A stretch of 64,000 bases of DNA from CBDEUK01 sp965250225. GTDB lineage: Bacteria; Pseudomonadota; Gammaproteobacteria; Eutrophobiales; Eutrophobiaceae. The first letter of the stretch is position 1, and each line of letters starts with the position of its first letter. Below are positions 1-9,102 of the stretch, one piece after another. The translations under genes were made by a program, and so were the position numbers. Where the stretch lies: assembly GCA_965250225.1 (NCBI GenBank), contig CBDFNQ010000038.1, forward strand, positions 248,001 to 312,000. Direction: 5' to 3'. The notes under the pieces were generated by a model. It worked only from the letters and a program-made list of their open reading frames with translations. It was not told the origin of the DNA and made no database searches.

Positions 1-1238
1 CCTGGCAAAAAAAACCGGGTGAAACGATAAAACGTGGTGAGAGTTTAATTGACATTGAGACAGACAAGGTAACGTTGGAAATCGCAGCGCCAAATGATGG
101 TGTGCTCAAAGAAATCATTAAAGAAAACGGTGCTGATGTTAAAAGTGGTGAACTCATCGCCCGTGTCGAAACTACAGGCAGTGTCGCTGCAGTCCCACCA
201 GCTGAAAAACAAAGTGAAAATGACGCCTCTACCCACGAGCAACAAACCCTGCCGGTATTGGAAGCGTCACAGATAATCGATACAGCCCCAATAAACAAAG
301 AAAGCAATGTTCACAACTCAGTCCTTCTGCACGTAATTTGATCAAAAACCACGAACTGGATACAAATGACATTGAACATGCCTCCGATCGCATCACTAAA
401 GGAGACGTCTTAAGCCACATAAAACAAAAGTCTGATACCCCATCAGAACCGAACACATTGGCCTTTCAGCCGGCCAACCGCCTGAATCTGATCAACCAGA
501 CCCAGGCGAAGTCAATTCAAAAATCGAGACACTAAAAAATCAAATCGAAGAGCGTGTACCTATGACACGTCTGCGCAAACGCATTGCCGAGCGCCTGTTA
601 AACGCTCAACAGGAAAATGCAATCCTCACAACCTTTAACGAAGTAAACATGCAGCCAGTAATAGATCTTCGTAAACGCTACCAGGACGAGTTTGAAAAAG
701 CGCATGGTGTGCAGCTTGGTTTCATGTCTTTCTTTTGCAAGGCGGCGGTAGAATCATTGAAAAAATTCCCAATCGTCAATGCCTCCGTGGATGGAAAAGA
801 TATTATTTATCACGAATTTTATGATCTGGGGATCGCTGTCAGCTCTCCTAAAGGTTTATTTGTGCCAATCATTAAACAGGCAGATTCGCTATCACTTGCT
901 GAGATAGAAACTTCGATTCGTGCTTTGCTGAAAAAGCCCGCACTGGAACATTGAGTATTGATGAATTAACCGGTGGCACCTTCACCATAACGAATGGTGG
1001 CGTTTTTGGTTCCTTACTTTCTACCCCTATATTGAATCCACCGCAAAGTGCCATATTGGGTATGCATAAAATTCAGGATCGGCCGATAGCTGAAAATAAC
1101 CAGGTCGTCATCCGTCCGATGATGTATCTGGCCTTATCCTACGATCATCGTATTATAGATGGCCGTGAGGCAGTGCAATTTCTGGTTACCCTGAAGGAGC
1201 AACTGGAAGACCCTGCCAGATTGTTATTACAGATTTAA
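1..1238 (+). CDS. odhB: Dihydrolipoamide succinyltransferase (E2 of 2-oxoglutarate dehydrogenase), 5'-partial and frameshifted
   Basis: E2 transfers the succinyl group from lipoyl-lysine to CoA in the TCA cycle. The reading continues from before base 1. It shows a lipoyl domain with the lipoylation motif ETDKV (about 57-71), then a peripheral subunit-binding domain (PSARNLIKNHELD, from 323), then the catalytic acyltransferase domain from about 560, ending in the active-site motif SYDHRIIDG. Three frame changes are needed: near 305, between about 460 and 515, and near 935, where one missing G in 'gctttgctgaaa' restores AEKARTGTLSIDEL. Protein similarity is unbroken on both sides of each break, so these look like sequencing indels rather than decay. 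lpd follows after 9 bases. Confidence 0.9.
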
Positions 1239-1247
1239 GGAACTTCC

Positions 1248-2680
1248 ATGAATCAATATGATGTGCTGGTCATCGGAGCCGGACCCGGTGGATATGTCGC
1301 AGCTATTCGCGCTGCCCAACTGGGTTTTAAAACGGCTGTATCGAACGCTGGATAAATACTGACAACAAACCCGTGCTTGGCGGCACCTGTCTCAACGTCG
1401 GTTGTATTCCGTCCAAAGCCCTGCTGGATTCATCCCATCAATACCACAACATTAAGAAAGATGCTGTTCAGCATGGCATCGCCGTTTCTGGCGTCAGCAT
1501 AGATATCAATAAAATGATCAAACGCAAGCAGCGTATTGTGCAAATGCTGACTCAGGGCATAGCAGGCCTGTTCAAGAAGAATGATATTGAATGGCTACAA
1601 GGATCTGCTCGCTTTCTGTCTTCTGATCAGATTGAAGTCACACCTGGCACTGAGGAAGGATCAGGAGATACAACTGCCCCTTACACCGTTACAGCAAAAC
1701 ACATCATTATTGCCACAGGATCAGTGCCAACCCAAATACCACCTGCCCAGGTGGATCAGGACAAATCGTCGATTCCACTGGCGCCCTCGCTTTTGATGAA
1801 GTCCCACAACGCCTTGGCGTCATCGGCGCCGGAGTGATTGGTCTGGAATTGGGCAGTGTCTGGAATCGACTCGGTTCTGAGGTCGTCATCCTTGAGGCAC
1901 TGGATACGTTTCTACCGACTGCCGATCGGTCCATTGCTGAAGAGGCACAAAGAATTTACGCAAACAGGGTCTCAAGATTGAACTGGCTGCTCTAGTCACA
2001 GGCACCGCAACGAATAATCATGAAGTGATTGTCAATTACGTACAGGACGGTGAAAAAAAGCAACTATCCTTCGATAAACTCATCGTTGCCGTTGGACGCA
2101 GTCCGAATACCGAGGGACTCGGCGCTGAAAATGTCGGACTGGAATTAGATTCGCGTGGTTTTATCCAGATTGACTCTGGAAATCGTACCAATCTGCCCAA
2201 TGTCTATGCCATCGGCGATGTCGTCACCGGCCCGATGCTAGCCCATAAGGCATCTGAGGAAGGTGTGGTCGTTGCGGAACAGATCGCCGGTCAAAATCCG
2301 TACTCAATCACGCTACCATCCCCTGGGTGATTTACACCTGGCCCGAGATCGCCTGGGTAGGCAAGACCGAACAGCAACTGGAAAGCGAAGGATTGATTAC
2401 AAGATAGGTAGTTTTCCTTTTGCCGCCATCGGCCGCGCCCGAGCAATGGGTGAAACCACTGGCATGGTGAAAATCCTCGCTGATGCCAGCAACGACCTGA
2501 TACTAGGCGTTCATATCTTCGCAGCGAATGCCCTCTGAACTGATCGCTGAAGCCGTTTTGACTATGGAATTTGATGGCTGCAGTGAGGATATTGCCCGCA
2601 CCATCCACGCCCACCCCACCCTGACTGAAGCCATGCACGAGGCAGCACTTGCCGTTGATAACCGTCAGATCCACCTGTAA
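1248..2680 (+). CDS. lpdA: Dihydrolipoamide dehydrogenase (E3), frameshifted
   Basis: This flavoprotein reoxidises dihydrolipoyl groups of the 2-oxoacid dehydrogenase complexes, passing electrons to NAD+. The ATG at 1248 gives MNQYDVLVIGAGPGGYVAA, the FAD dinucleotide fold. The redox-active disulfide motif GGTCLNVGCIPSKAL, a second nucleotide fold (GVIGAGVIGLELG), the FAD-binding YAIGDV and the C-terminal active-site HAHPT motif are all present. They lie in different frames: shifts are needed near 1338, 1750, 1955, 2300, 2390 and 2530. Six single-base indels in one strongly conserved gene suggest assembly error. It directly follows odhB, as is usual when E2 and E3 are co-transcribed. Confidence 0.9.
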
Positions 2681-2753
2681 GTGTACGTTCACTATCTCCT
2701 CTGAAAACCAGTTTTTATGCGGCTTTAGTTTTTATTTTATTAATTTATAAGAA

Positions 2754-2853
2754 AATATTGCACTGCAATATTCATTCTGCTAACATGCTCGATACATTTT
2801 GTGCAGTGCAGCGTATTTGCTGGATTGACAAGTTTTAAAGTGTACTTTGTACA
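2754..2853 (+). promoter_or_regulatory. phaA upstream region: two PhaR-box-like palindromes and a promoter candidate
   Basis: A perfect 19-nt odd palindrome, AATATTGCACTGCAATATT, lies at 2754-2772, and a related half-site, TTTTGTGCAGTGCAGCG, at 2797-2813. TTGACA at 2825-2830 could be a -35 box, with a poor -10 (TGTACA, 2848-2853) after 17 nt. Related palindromes occur at both phasin promoters (6700 and 12288). PhaR, a repressor of PHB genes, is encoded nearby at 4945. Assignment as PhaR operators is inference. Confidence 0.6.
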
Positions 2854-2941
2854 AAGCAATTCCATTTAGCGTAGGTGTAAACGAAGGGCGTTTTAAGGGA
2901 TGCCCGTAAAAAAATAAATTTGCTATAGAGGAGAATAAATC

Positions 2942-4125
2942 ATGTCTGATAACGTCGTAATCGTTGCCGCAGGCAGAACCGCCATAGGTGCTTTTTCTGG
3001 TGGCCTGGCCGGCATTCCTGCCCATAAACTTGGCGCAAACTGTCATTTCGTCCTTGCTAGAACAAACCGGCATTAAACCCGATCAAATCGACGAGCTGAT
3101 CTTCGGTCAAGTTTTGACCGCAGGTACAGGCCAGAACCCTGCCCGCCAGGCTGGCATTGCAGCGGGTCTTCCTGACACCGTACCCTGCATGACCATTAAC
3201 AAGGTCTGTGGCAGCGGTCTGAAAACCGTACATCTGGCAGCACAAGCAATCATGTGCGGCGATGCGGACATCATCATCGCTGGTGGTCAGGAAAATATGA
3301 GCCTGTCTCCGCACATTCTTCCTAAATCACGCAATGGTCAAAAAATGGGCGATTGGAAAATGGTTGACACCATGGTCAATGACGGCCTGTGGTGTGCTTT
3401 TAATAATTACCACATGGGCGTTACTGCTGAAAACATTGCCAAAGAATACGATATCAGCCGTGGAAGATCAGGATAACTTCGCTGCTGCTACCCAACAAAA
3501 ATGTGAGGCTGCTCAAAAGGCAGGGAAATTCGACGACGAAATCATCCCGGTCGAGATTCCGCAGCGCAAAGGCGACCCGGTTATTGTCGATAAAGACGAA
3601 TTTCCACGTGCAGGCGTAACCGCAGAAGGTCTTGGTAAAATGCGCCCTGCCTTCGACCGTGAAGGTACGGTAACTGCTGCCAATGCTTCTGGCATTAATG
3701 ATGGTGCGGCTGCTGTGATTGTCATGTCTGAAAGCAAGGCAAAAGAACTCGGCCTTGAACCTCTGGCAACCGTCAAGGCTTACGCCGTTGCTGGTGTAGA
3801 CCCCAAGATCATGGGTACCGGCCCTATTCCTGCCTCGACAAAATGTCTGGAAAAAGCTGGCTGGAGCAAAGACGAGCTGGATTTGATTGAAGCCAACGAA
3901 GCCTTTGCCTGTCAGGCCATCTCTGTCAACAAAGGCATGGAATGGGATACAGACAAGGTTAATGTAAACGGCGGTGCGATTGCATTAGGTCACCCAATCG
4001 GTGCCTCCGGTTGTCGTGTACTGGTTACCCTTTTACATGAAATGAAGCGTTCAAACGCCAAGAAAGGCCTCGCCACGCTGTGTATTGGTGGTGGTCAAGG
4101 TGTCGCACTAGCCGTGGAGAGATAA
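2942..4125 (+). CDS. phaA: Acetyl-CoA acetyltransferase (beta-ketothiolase), frameshifted
   Basis: Condenses two acetyl-CoA to acetoacetyl-CoA, the first step of PHB synthesis. The ATG at 2942 follows a GGAG ribosome site. Thiolase signatures are the acyl-accepting Cys in NKVCGSGLKT, the His in GGAIALGHPIGASG and the second catalytic Cys in TLCIGGGQG. Two frameshifts, near 3031 and 3460, divide it; restoring them gives a normal thiolase of about 393 residues. phaB begins 2 nt after the stop, so the two form an operon. Expression is probably controlled by the palindromes upstream at 2754-2813. Confidence 0.92.
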
Positions 4126-4127
4126 AA

Positions 4128-4878
4128 ATGAAAACTGATTTAACAGGAAAAGTCGCATTAGTAACGGGGGGTACCGGTGGTATCGGTGCTGCTATTGTAA
4201 AACAACTGGCTGAATCTGGTGCCAAGGTTGCTACTAATTATCGCAACGAAGAAAAGGCTCAGGAATTTCGGAAAGGAATGAAAGCCGCTGGTGTTGATGT
4301 CGCTATCTATGGTGTTGACGTCACTGACACAGATGGTTTGTGCCCAGATGCTGCAGGATATTGAAAAAGACCTCGGTCCGATTGATATCATCATCAATAA
4401 CGCGGGTATTACCAAAGATACAACTTTGCGCAAGATGACAAAGGATCAATGGGATACCGTCATGAACATCAACCTGGATAGCTTATATAACATCTGCCAT
4501 CCAGTCATTGAAGCCATGAGCGGCCGTGGTTTTGGCCGAATCATCAACATTTCTTCGATTAATGGTCAAAAAGGCCAAATGGGTCAATCTAACTACACAA
4601 CGACTAAGGCAGGCATGCATGGTTTTACCATGTCTCTGGCTCAGGAAGTTGCTCGTAAAGGCGTCACCGTTAATACGGTCTCACCCGGTTATATTGCTAC
4701 CGATATGGTCATGGCAGTGCCTGAAGAAATTCGCAATAAAATTATCGCTCAGATCCCGGTTGGCCGTTTAGGCACACCGGAAGAAATTGCAGCAATTTGT
4801 GATTTTCTCTGTTCTGACTCCGCTGGTTTTATCACTGGTGCAGACTTTGCCGCCAATGGTGGACAACACATGATGTAA
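4128..4878 (+). CDS. phaB: Acetoacetyl-CoA reductase (NADPH), frameshifted
   Basis: Reduces acetoacetyl-CoA to (R)-3-hydroxybutyryl-CoA, the PHB monomer. It is a short-chain dehydrogenase/reductase of about 247 residues with the cofactor loop TGGTGGIG, the NNAG motif, the catalytic Ser in NISSING and the YxxxK pair in SNYTTTKAG. One frameshift near 4335 separates the first 70 codons from the rest; the ATG at 4128 fits the family start. It lies directly behind phaA and is closed by a rho-independent terminator at 4884. Confidence 0.92.
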
Positions 4879-4883
4879 ACCCA

Positions 4884-4922
4884 TTCCTCCGAGCAATAAT
4901 CAAAATGCTTCGGGGGGTTTTA
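4884..4922 (+). terminator. Rho-independent terminator after phaAB
   Basis: CCTCCGAGCA (4886-4895) pairs with TGCTTCGGGGG (4906-4916), with one bulged base, and TTTTATT follows. It separates phaAB from phaR. Confidence 0.7.
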
Positions 4923-4944
4923 TTAATATTAGAGAGTGAACGAC

Positions 4945-5406
4945 ATGAGCGAAAAACGCATTATTAAAAAATATCCGAACCGTCGTTTGTACGATACTGA
5001 GATCAGTAAATACATCACCATGGAAAAGTTAAGAGAACTGGTGATTGAAGGTATTGATTTCGCGGTTATCGATGTTAAAACAGAAGAAGACTTAACCCGT
5101 GGTGTGTTATTACAAATTATTTCAGAACAGGAACACCATGGCGAACCTATCTTGACTACAGAAAGTCTGACCAAGATCATTCGTTTCTATGGTGATTCTG
5201 TTGAAGGTCTGGCCTCTGACTACATCAGTCAAAGTCTTGATCTATTCTCTTCACAACAGAAAGAACTGCAGGCAAAGTTAGAGGATGCAATAGATGGCAC
5301 ACCCATGCAATCCATCGCTGACTTGACTAAACAAAATATTGATCTGTGGAACAATATGCAGAGCAGCTTCTTTGAAGCTGCTGGCATCAATAAAAATAAA
5401 GAATAA
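4945..5406 (+). CDS. phaR: PHB synthesis repressor PhaR
   Basis: PhaR binds both DNA and PHB granules: it represses phasin and PHB genes until nascent granules titrate it away. The N-terminus KRIIKKYPNRRLYDTE is the hallmark of the PHB/PHA accumulation regulator DNA-binding domain. The following segment (EQEHHGEPILTTESL) belongs to the second PHB_acc domain. ATG 4945 is preferred over GTG 4936 because an AGAGAG site lies 8 nt upstream. The product is 153 residues. Its probable targets in this window are the palindromes at 2754, 6700 and 12288. No such box was seen in front of phaR itself. Confidence 0.93.
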   Translation: MSEKRIIKKYPNRRLYDTEISKYITMEKLRELVIEGIDFAVIDVKTEEDLTRGVLLQIISEQEHHGEPILTTESLTKIIRFYGDSVEGLASDYISQSLDLFSSQQKELQAKLEDAIDGTPMQSIADLTKQNIDLWNNMQSSFFEAAGINKNKE

Positions 5407-5451
5407 CGATAAACAATAAAAATCGTAACTAGAAATAACTTTGGTGTGGCT

Positions 5452-5474
5452 CAGGTTTATATAGTTTAAACCTG
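5452..5474 (+). terminator. Hairpin after phaR, possible terminator
   Basis: CAGGTTTA (5452-5459) pairs perfectly with TAAACCTG (5467-5474). A T-run follows only about 15 nt later, so its role as a terminator is uncertain. Confidence 0.35.
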
Positions 5475-5514
5475 ATCTAACATCCCTCTTTTTTATATTT
5501 TGGAGTAAGTATGT

Positions 5515-6543
5515 ATGAGCGATTCGAAATCACGTGGAAATCCGTGGCACCCTGTCTCGGATTTTCTGGATAACAACTTGCAGAATGCACAGGATCATTT
5601 CTATGATCATTGGCAAAAATCCATTAATCATGTCCTTGGTTCTTTTGATTACCTGTCTGATGTTACCAATCAAACCGTTGATCAATTTCACGGTCATATC
5701 AATCAGGCACACAATGATACCGTTGATTACTTTTTTACCAAAAACCGTCTAAATCCATTCGTCTTCACCACGAGTAACACGCCAAAAGTAGACAAAAAGA
5801 TCCGCGAACACGTTGCCCTAATCACGGGTGGTATTGGCGGTATTGGTACTGCCATCTGCGAACGTCTTTATGCCGATGGCAATCAAGTTATCGCAACCTA
5901 TATTACATCTGAAAAAGAACGTGCCATCGAATGGCAGAAAGAATTCAAGACCAGGGGTTTCAACCTGCACATTATCGAATGTGATGTCACTGACTTTAAA
6001 ATGTGTAAACGCGTTGCCAGTCAGATCAACAAAGAATTTGGCAGACTGGATATCCTTGTCAATTGTGCAGGCATCACCCGTGATGCCATGTTACGAAAAA
6101 TGGATCCAGCACAATGGCAAATGGTTCTGCAGACCAATCTGAATAGCGTCTTCAATGTCACCAAAAGTTTCATGAACGGCATGATCAAACGTAAGTATGG
6201 TCGCATCATTAATATCTCATCGGTGAATGGTCAAAAGGGCCAGTTCGGTCAAACCAACTATTCTACTGCCAAGGCCGGTATGATCGGATTCAGTCGCGAG
6301 TTAGCAATTGAGCTAGCCGATACCGGTGTGACGGTAAATACCGTCTGCCCAGGCTATGTAGAAACCAGCATGGTAGAAGCTATCCGTGAAGATATCCTCG
6401 ACGGTATTGTTTCCCAGATACCCATGGGCCGCCTGGCAAAACCGAGTGAGATTGCTGCTAGTGTTGCCTTCCTGGCACAGGAAAGCAGTGCCTATGTCAC
6501 AGGCTCAGAAATATCTATCAATGGTGGACTTTTCACTGGATAA
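5515..6543 (+). CDS. Acetoacetyl-CoA reductase with a phasin-like N-terminal extension
   Basis: Residues from about 100 on form a complete PhaB-type reductase: cofactor loop TGGIGGIG, NCAGITRDAM, NISSVNGQKG and YxxxK in TNYSTAKAG. It is clearly related to the phaB product at 4128. The first ~98 residues are extra. They are rich in Gln, Asn, His and Asp, predicted helical and amphipathic (DNNLQNAQDHFYDHWQKS), and resemble phasin segments, so the enzyme may attach to PHB granules; that part is inference. ATG 5515 is used: TGGAG lies upstream, and the nearer ATG at 5511 is out of frame. Unlike phaB, it has no frameshift. Confidence 0.85.
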   Translation: MSDSKSRGNPWHPVSDFLDNNLQNAQDHFYDHWQKSINHVLGSFDYLSDVTNQTVDQFHGHINQAHNDTVDYFFTKNRLNPFVFTTSNTPKVDKKIREHVALITGGIGGIGTAICERLYADGNQVIATYITSEKERAIEWQKEFKTRGFNLHIIECDVTDFKMCKRVASQINKEFGRLDILVNCAGITRDAMLRKMDPAQWQMVLQTNLNSVFNVTKSFMNGMIKRKYGRIINISSVNGQKGQFGQTNYSTAKAGMIGFSRELAIELADTGVTVNTVCPGYVETSMVEAIREDILDGIVSQIPMGRLAKPSEIAASVAFLAQESSAYVTGSEISINGGLFTG

Positions 6544-6660
6544 ATCGCTATATACGAGGGGCTTTGGCTCCTTATTTTTATATAAATATCAATTAGTTAT
6601 ATTCGAAGCAATCTAGATGAAATTCTGCAAAAATAATTAAAAATATTTCCTGTTTTATTG

Positions 6661-6720
6661 TTGACAAGCCCAGAAAACATGTCTATGCTGCTAAGCAACA
6701 ATATTGCAACGCACAATATT
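6661..6720 (+). promoter_or_regulatory. Phasin promoter with PhaR-box-like operator
   Basis: A strong sigma-70 promoter: TTGACA (6661-6666), 17-nt spacer, TATGCT (6684-6689). A palindrome follows with arms AATATTG and CAATATT around CAACGCA (6700-6720), at about +4 to +24, where a bound repressor would block transcription. The same spacer, CAACGCA, occurs in the other phasin promoter (12288-12308). Confidence 0.75.
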
Positions 6721-6771
6721 TAAACGATTTTTTAGCATTATTTATTTTGATTATTTAACTGGAGAAATATT

Positions 6772-7119
6772 ATGACTAACTACTTTGAAACTTGGAAAAA
6801 GATGAGTGAAACCTCAATGAATTCTGGACGTCAACTTGTTGAAATCAACACGAAGACAATGGAAGAACTTGGCGAGCAGTACGTGGCTGTTGCTAACCTG
6901 CTGATTGAAACAGGTACTCAGCAAGGCAATACTTTCGGCAAGAGCAAAGGCTACAAAGAAGCAGTTGCAGCTCAAACCGATTTAACTTCTGACCTGAGCG
7001 GTAAATTGATGGGCATCGTTCGCAACACAACGGATATCTGCTCAGAGCACAAAGAAAAATACACCGCATGGTACGACAATAGCGTTAAAGAAAACGCTGC
7101 TTACGTCCCTAGCGTTTAA
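6772..7119 (+). CDS. phaP: Phasin family protein
   Basis: A 115-residue phasin: a small amphipathic helical protein that coats PHB granules and controls their size and number. The N-terminus NYFETWKKMSETSMNSGRQL and the long run of Glu/Gln/Thr-rich helices lacking any transmembrane segment fit the family. GGAG lies 9 nt before the ATG. It is a single-gene unit with its own promoter and probable PhaR operator (6661-6720) and a terminator at 7156. Confidence 0.85.
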   Translation: MTNYFETWKKMSETSMNSGRQLVEINTKTMEELGEQYVAVANLLIETGTQQGNTFGKSKGYKEAVAAQTDLTSDLSGKLMGIVRNTTDICSEHKEKYTAWYDNSVKENAAYVPSV

Positions 7120-7155
7120 GCGCTTCTATAGCTGGTTATTACCAGCGGAAATACT

Positions 7156-7190
7156 AAAACCCTGTACCCTTATTGGTTGCGGGGTTTTTT
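7156..7190 (+). terminator. Rho-independent terminator of the phasin gene
   Basis: AAAACCCTG (7156-7164) pairs with CGGGGTTTT (7180-7188) over 9 bp with one wobble, followed by T-rich sequence. The A-run on the other side would also let it stop rdgC transcripts from the - strand. Confidence 0.8.
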
Positions 7191-8091
7191 ATTGCCTTTC
7201 CAAACCGCCAAATTCTTCCAGCAATTCTTTAATAAATTGTGTGAGTTGTAAGGTCATCACAGCAAAATCCTGATCAAATTGCGAGACTCTATCATCAGCG
7301 CCTTCATCGGCCTGTTCCTGAATACTGTCTTCAAAACGCAATCTCTTAATAGAAAAATCCTCCACCAAAACAAAACGTATAGCGTTACGCCAAACCAGCG
7401 CCAGTTGAGTCACTTTTTTACCCGCTTTGATGTGACCCTGTATCTCATTACTCTCAAGTTCTTGATTTTTACAACGGACGATATTCTTACTTTCGCGTGG
7501 GTTTTGTAACTCACATTCATTGTCCAGCTCAAATCCTTCAGCCACACGCTCCTTAATCCAACGCGTCATAATATTTGAAGGGTCTCCATGACAATTCAAC
7601 GGCACCACCGGCAGACTTCCCAGGCTGGCGCGTAAATACTCCATGAATTCTTCGGCTTTGGACGCACTGGCAGCATCGATGATCAACAAATTCTGTTTGA
7701 TGGCAAAATAGCCATATACCAAGGATGATCGGGTTAGGGCTCTGGGTAACAGGCTGTGGATCACTTCCTCCTTGAAGTTTCTTTTTTCCTTGCGATAGAC
7801 ACTACGGGCTTGTTGTGCCTCAAAATCCACAATCTTTTCTTCGACCATTTCATTAACTGCCGCAGCCGGCAGAATTTTTTCCTGCTTACGTGCGCAAATC
7901 AATGTGTATTCGCTATTAGCGTGAGTCATAAGCTCACTGTCCCTGCCCAACGGTGACACCCAGCCATAACGGGAAAAATCCATATTCATACAGGGTGTGA
8001 AAGACTGTTCACTGAGCGCAGATTGTAAAACATCCGCTGACAAATCAATTTCTTGTGTGAGGCGGTAGATACGAAGATTTTTAAACCACAT
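7189..8091 (-). CDS. rdgC: Recombination-associated protein RdgC
   Basis: RdgC is a nucleoid-associated, ring-forming dsDNA-binding protein that restrains RecA-mediated recombination. The 300-residue length and the start MWFKNLRIYRLT match the family closely, as do the inner segments SPLGRDSELMTHA and KEEVIHSLLPRALTRSS. It stands alone, convergent with the phasin gene, sharing the 7156 terminator region. Confidence 0.93.
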   Translation of the reverse strand: MWFKNLRIYRLTQEIDLSADVLQSALSEQSFTPCMNMDFSRYGWVSPLGRDSELMTHANSEYTLICARKQEKILPAAAVNEMVEEKIVDFEAQQARSVYRKEKRNFKEEVIHSLLPRALTRSSLVYGYFAIKQNLLIIDAASASKAEEFMEYLRASLGSLPVVPLNCHGDPSNIMTRWIKERVAEGFELDNECELQNPRESKNIVRCKNQELESNEIQGHIKAGKKVTQLALVWRNAIRFVLVEDFSIKRLRFEDSIQEQADEGADDRVSQFDQDFAVMTLQLTQFIKELLEEFGGLERQ

Positions 8092-8254
8092 TTGCTAATG
8101 ATCCGATAAAAAAGAGCGGGATTATCCTTTCTTGTGGAACACCTGGCAAGGACTAGCTAATGGCTAATGGTTTGTGACATAAATATTATTTTCAATACGC
8201 AGATATGAGAAGTATTAAACTCTACAAAAGAAATTTTTACACCAGGTTGCCGAA

Positions 8255-8919
8255 TTGAAAAATAAACTGATTATATTGCTTATCATTGCCATAGCTTAGA
8301 AAATATTTTTCATTCCTGGATCTGTTGAATATGGCCCAGGTGTCATGGCCGAAGACAGTCCTGTACAAACAACAATATCTACTCAGACACGAATGGCACT
8401 TACTTAAGCTCCAAAAACAAAAATTTTTCTTGTTTGTCATCCCTCCACAGGCGGTGATCCAGTGAATATAGTGTGTCTTGTCTAACTGGATTCCCGCCTG
8501 CGTGGGAAAGACGGGCTTAAGTAAGTGCTATTCTACTCAGACACCATTTAACTCAGGTAAGTATCAAATCACACCTATGGCCGAATTTGATATTAAGGCA
8601 AAGGTTTTATCTCGAAAAAATTATTCGTTTGATCGTGAAGCAGAACTATCTCCCGGTAGATTTGGCCCTCGGTTGGGAAAGAATGTCTGATGAAGCTGTT
8701 ATCAATGACATAAAAATATCGCAAAGTAACCGTTGGTATCGATGGCGAGTTGACGGCTACCCTATTCCAAGAGAAGAAATACAAACCAGCAGTACAAACA
8801 TGCATATGATCCCATCAAATATAGATGTTGAAGACAAAATAAAACAGGTCAGAAACGGCGACATCATTCACCTGAAAGGCAAATTAGTTAAGGTTAACTC
8901 CGACGAGGGTTTTCTATAG
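8255..8919 (+). pseudogene. Broken gene for a small exported protein, interrupted by a MITE
   Basis: A TTG at 8255 starts a hydrophobic leader (KNKLIILLIIAIA) that meets a TAG at once, then continues in frame as KIFFIPGSVEYGPG to ISTQT at 8389. A 141-bp element follows. After it the same frame resumes (FNSGKYQITPMAEFDIKAKVLSRKNYSF) until a one-base shift near 8657 leads into VDLALGWERMSDE and ends at 8919. Joining across one copy of the 13-bp duplication restores the frame exactly. The protein is a hypothetical with a probable signal or anchor. It carries three independent lesions: a stop, an insertion and a frameshift. Confidence 0.75.
8391..8531. mobile_element. 141-bp MITE with terminal inverted repeats
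   Basis: The element is flanked by a 13-bp direct repeat, TCTACTCAGACAC (8378-8390 and 8532-8544). Its ends are inverted repeats: AATGGCACTTACTTAAGC (8392-8409) against GCTTAAGTAAGTGCTATT (8515-8532), with one mismatch. It has no coding capacity. Near the right end is a GGATTCCCGCC/GTGGGAA hairpin of the widespread CCCGCC..GGGA repeat type. A related right end lies at 47815-47872. Confidence 0.8.
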
Positions 8920-9025
8920 GACAGTTCATTGACTCGCAGTGACACAGGCAGTCGCGCCTGTGAATTGATCTGGGTAGAACAATTTGAAATTCTGGCGTTA
9001 TAACGAAGATTTATTTTTTGCAAAT

Positions 9026-9055
9026 AAAAAAGGGCACTATTGCACCCTCTTTTGG
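9026..9055 (-). terminator. Terminator of the phaEC operon
   Basis: Read on the - strand, GGGTGC pairs with GTGCCC (with wobbles), extended by AAAAGA against TTTTTT. It lies between phaC and the pseudogene on the opposite strand and may work both ways. Confidence 0.6.
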
Positions 9056-9102
9056 TGAATCCCTGATGACTATTGTCTAGCTACTTTTCTCTATTTTCTT
9101 AT

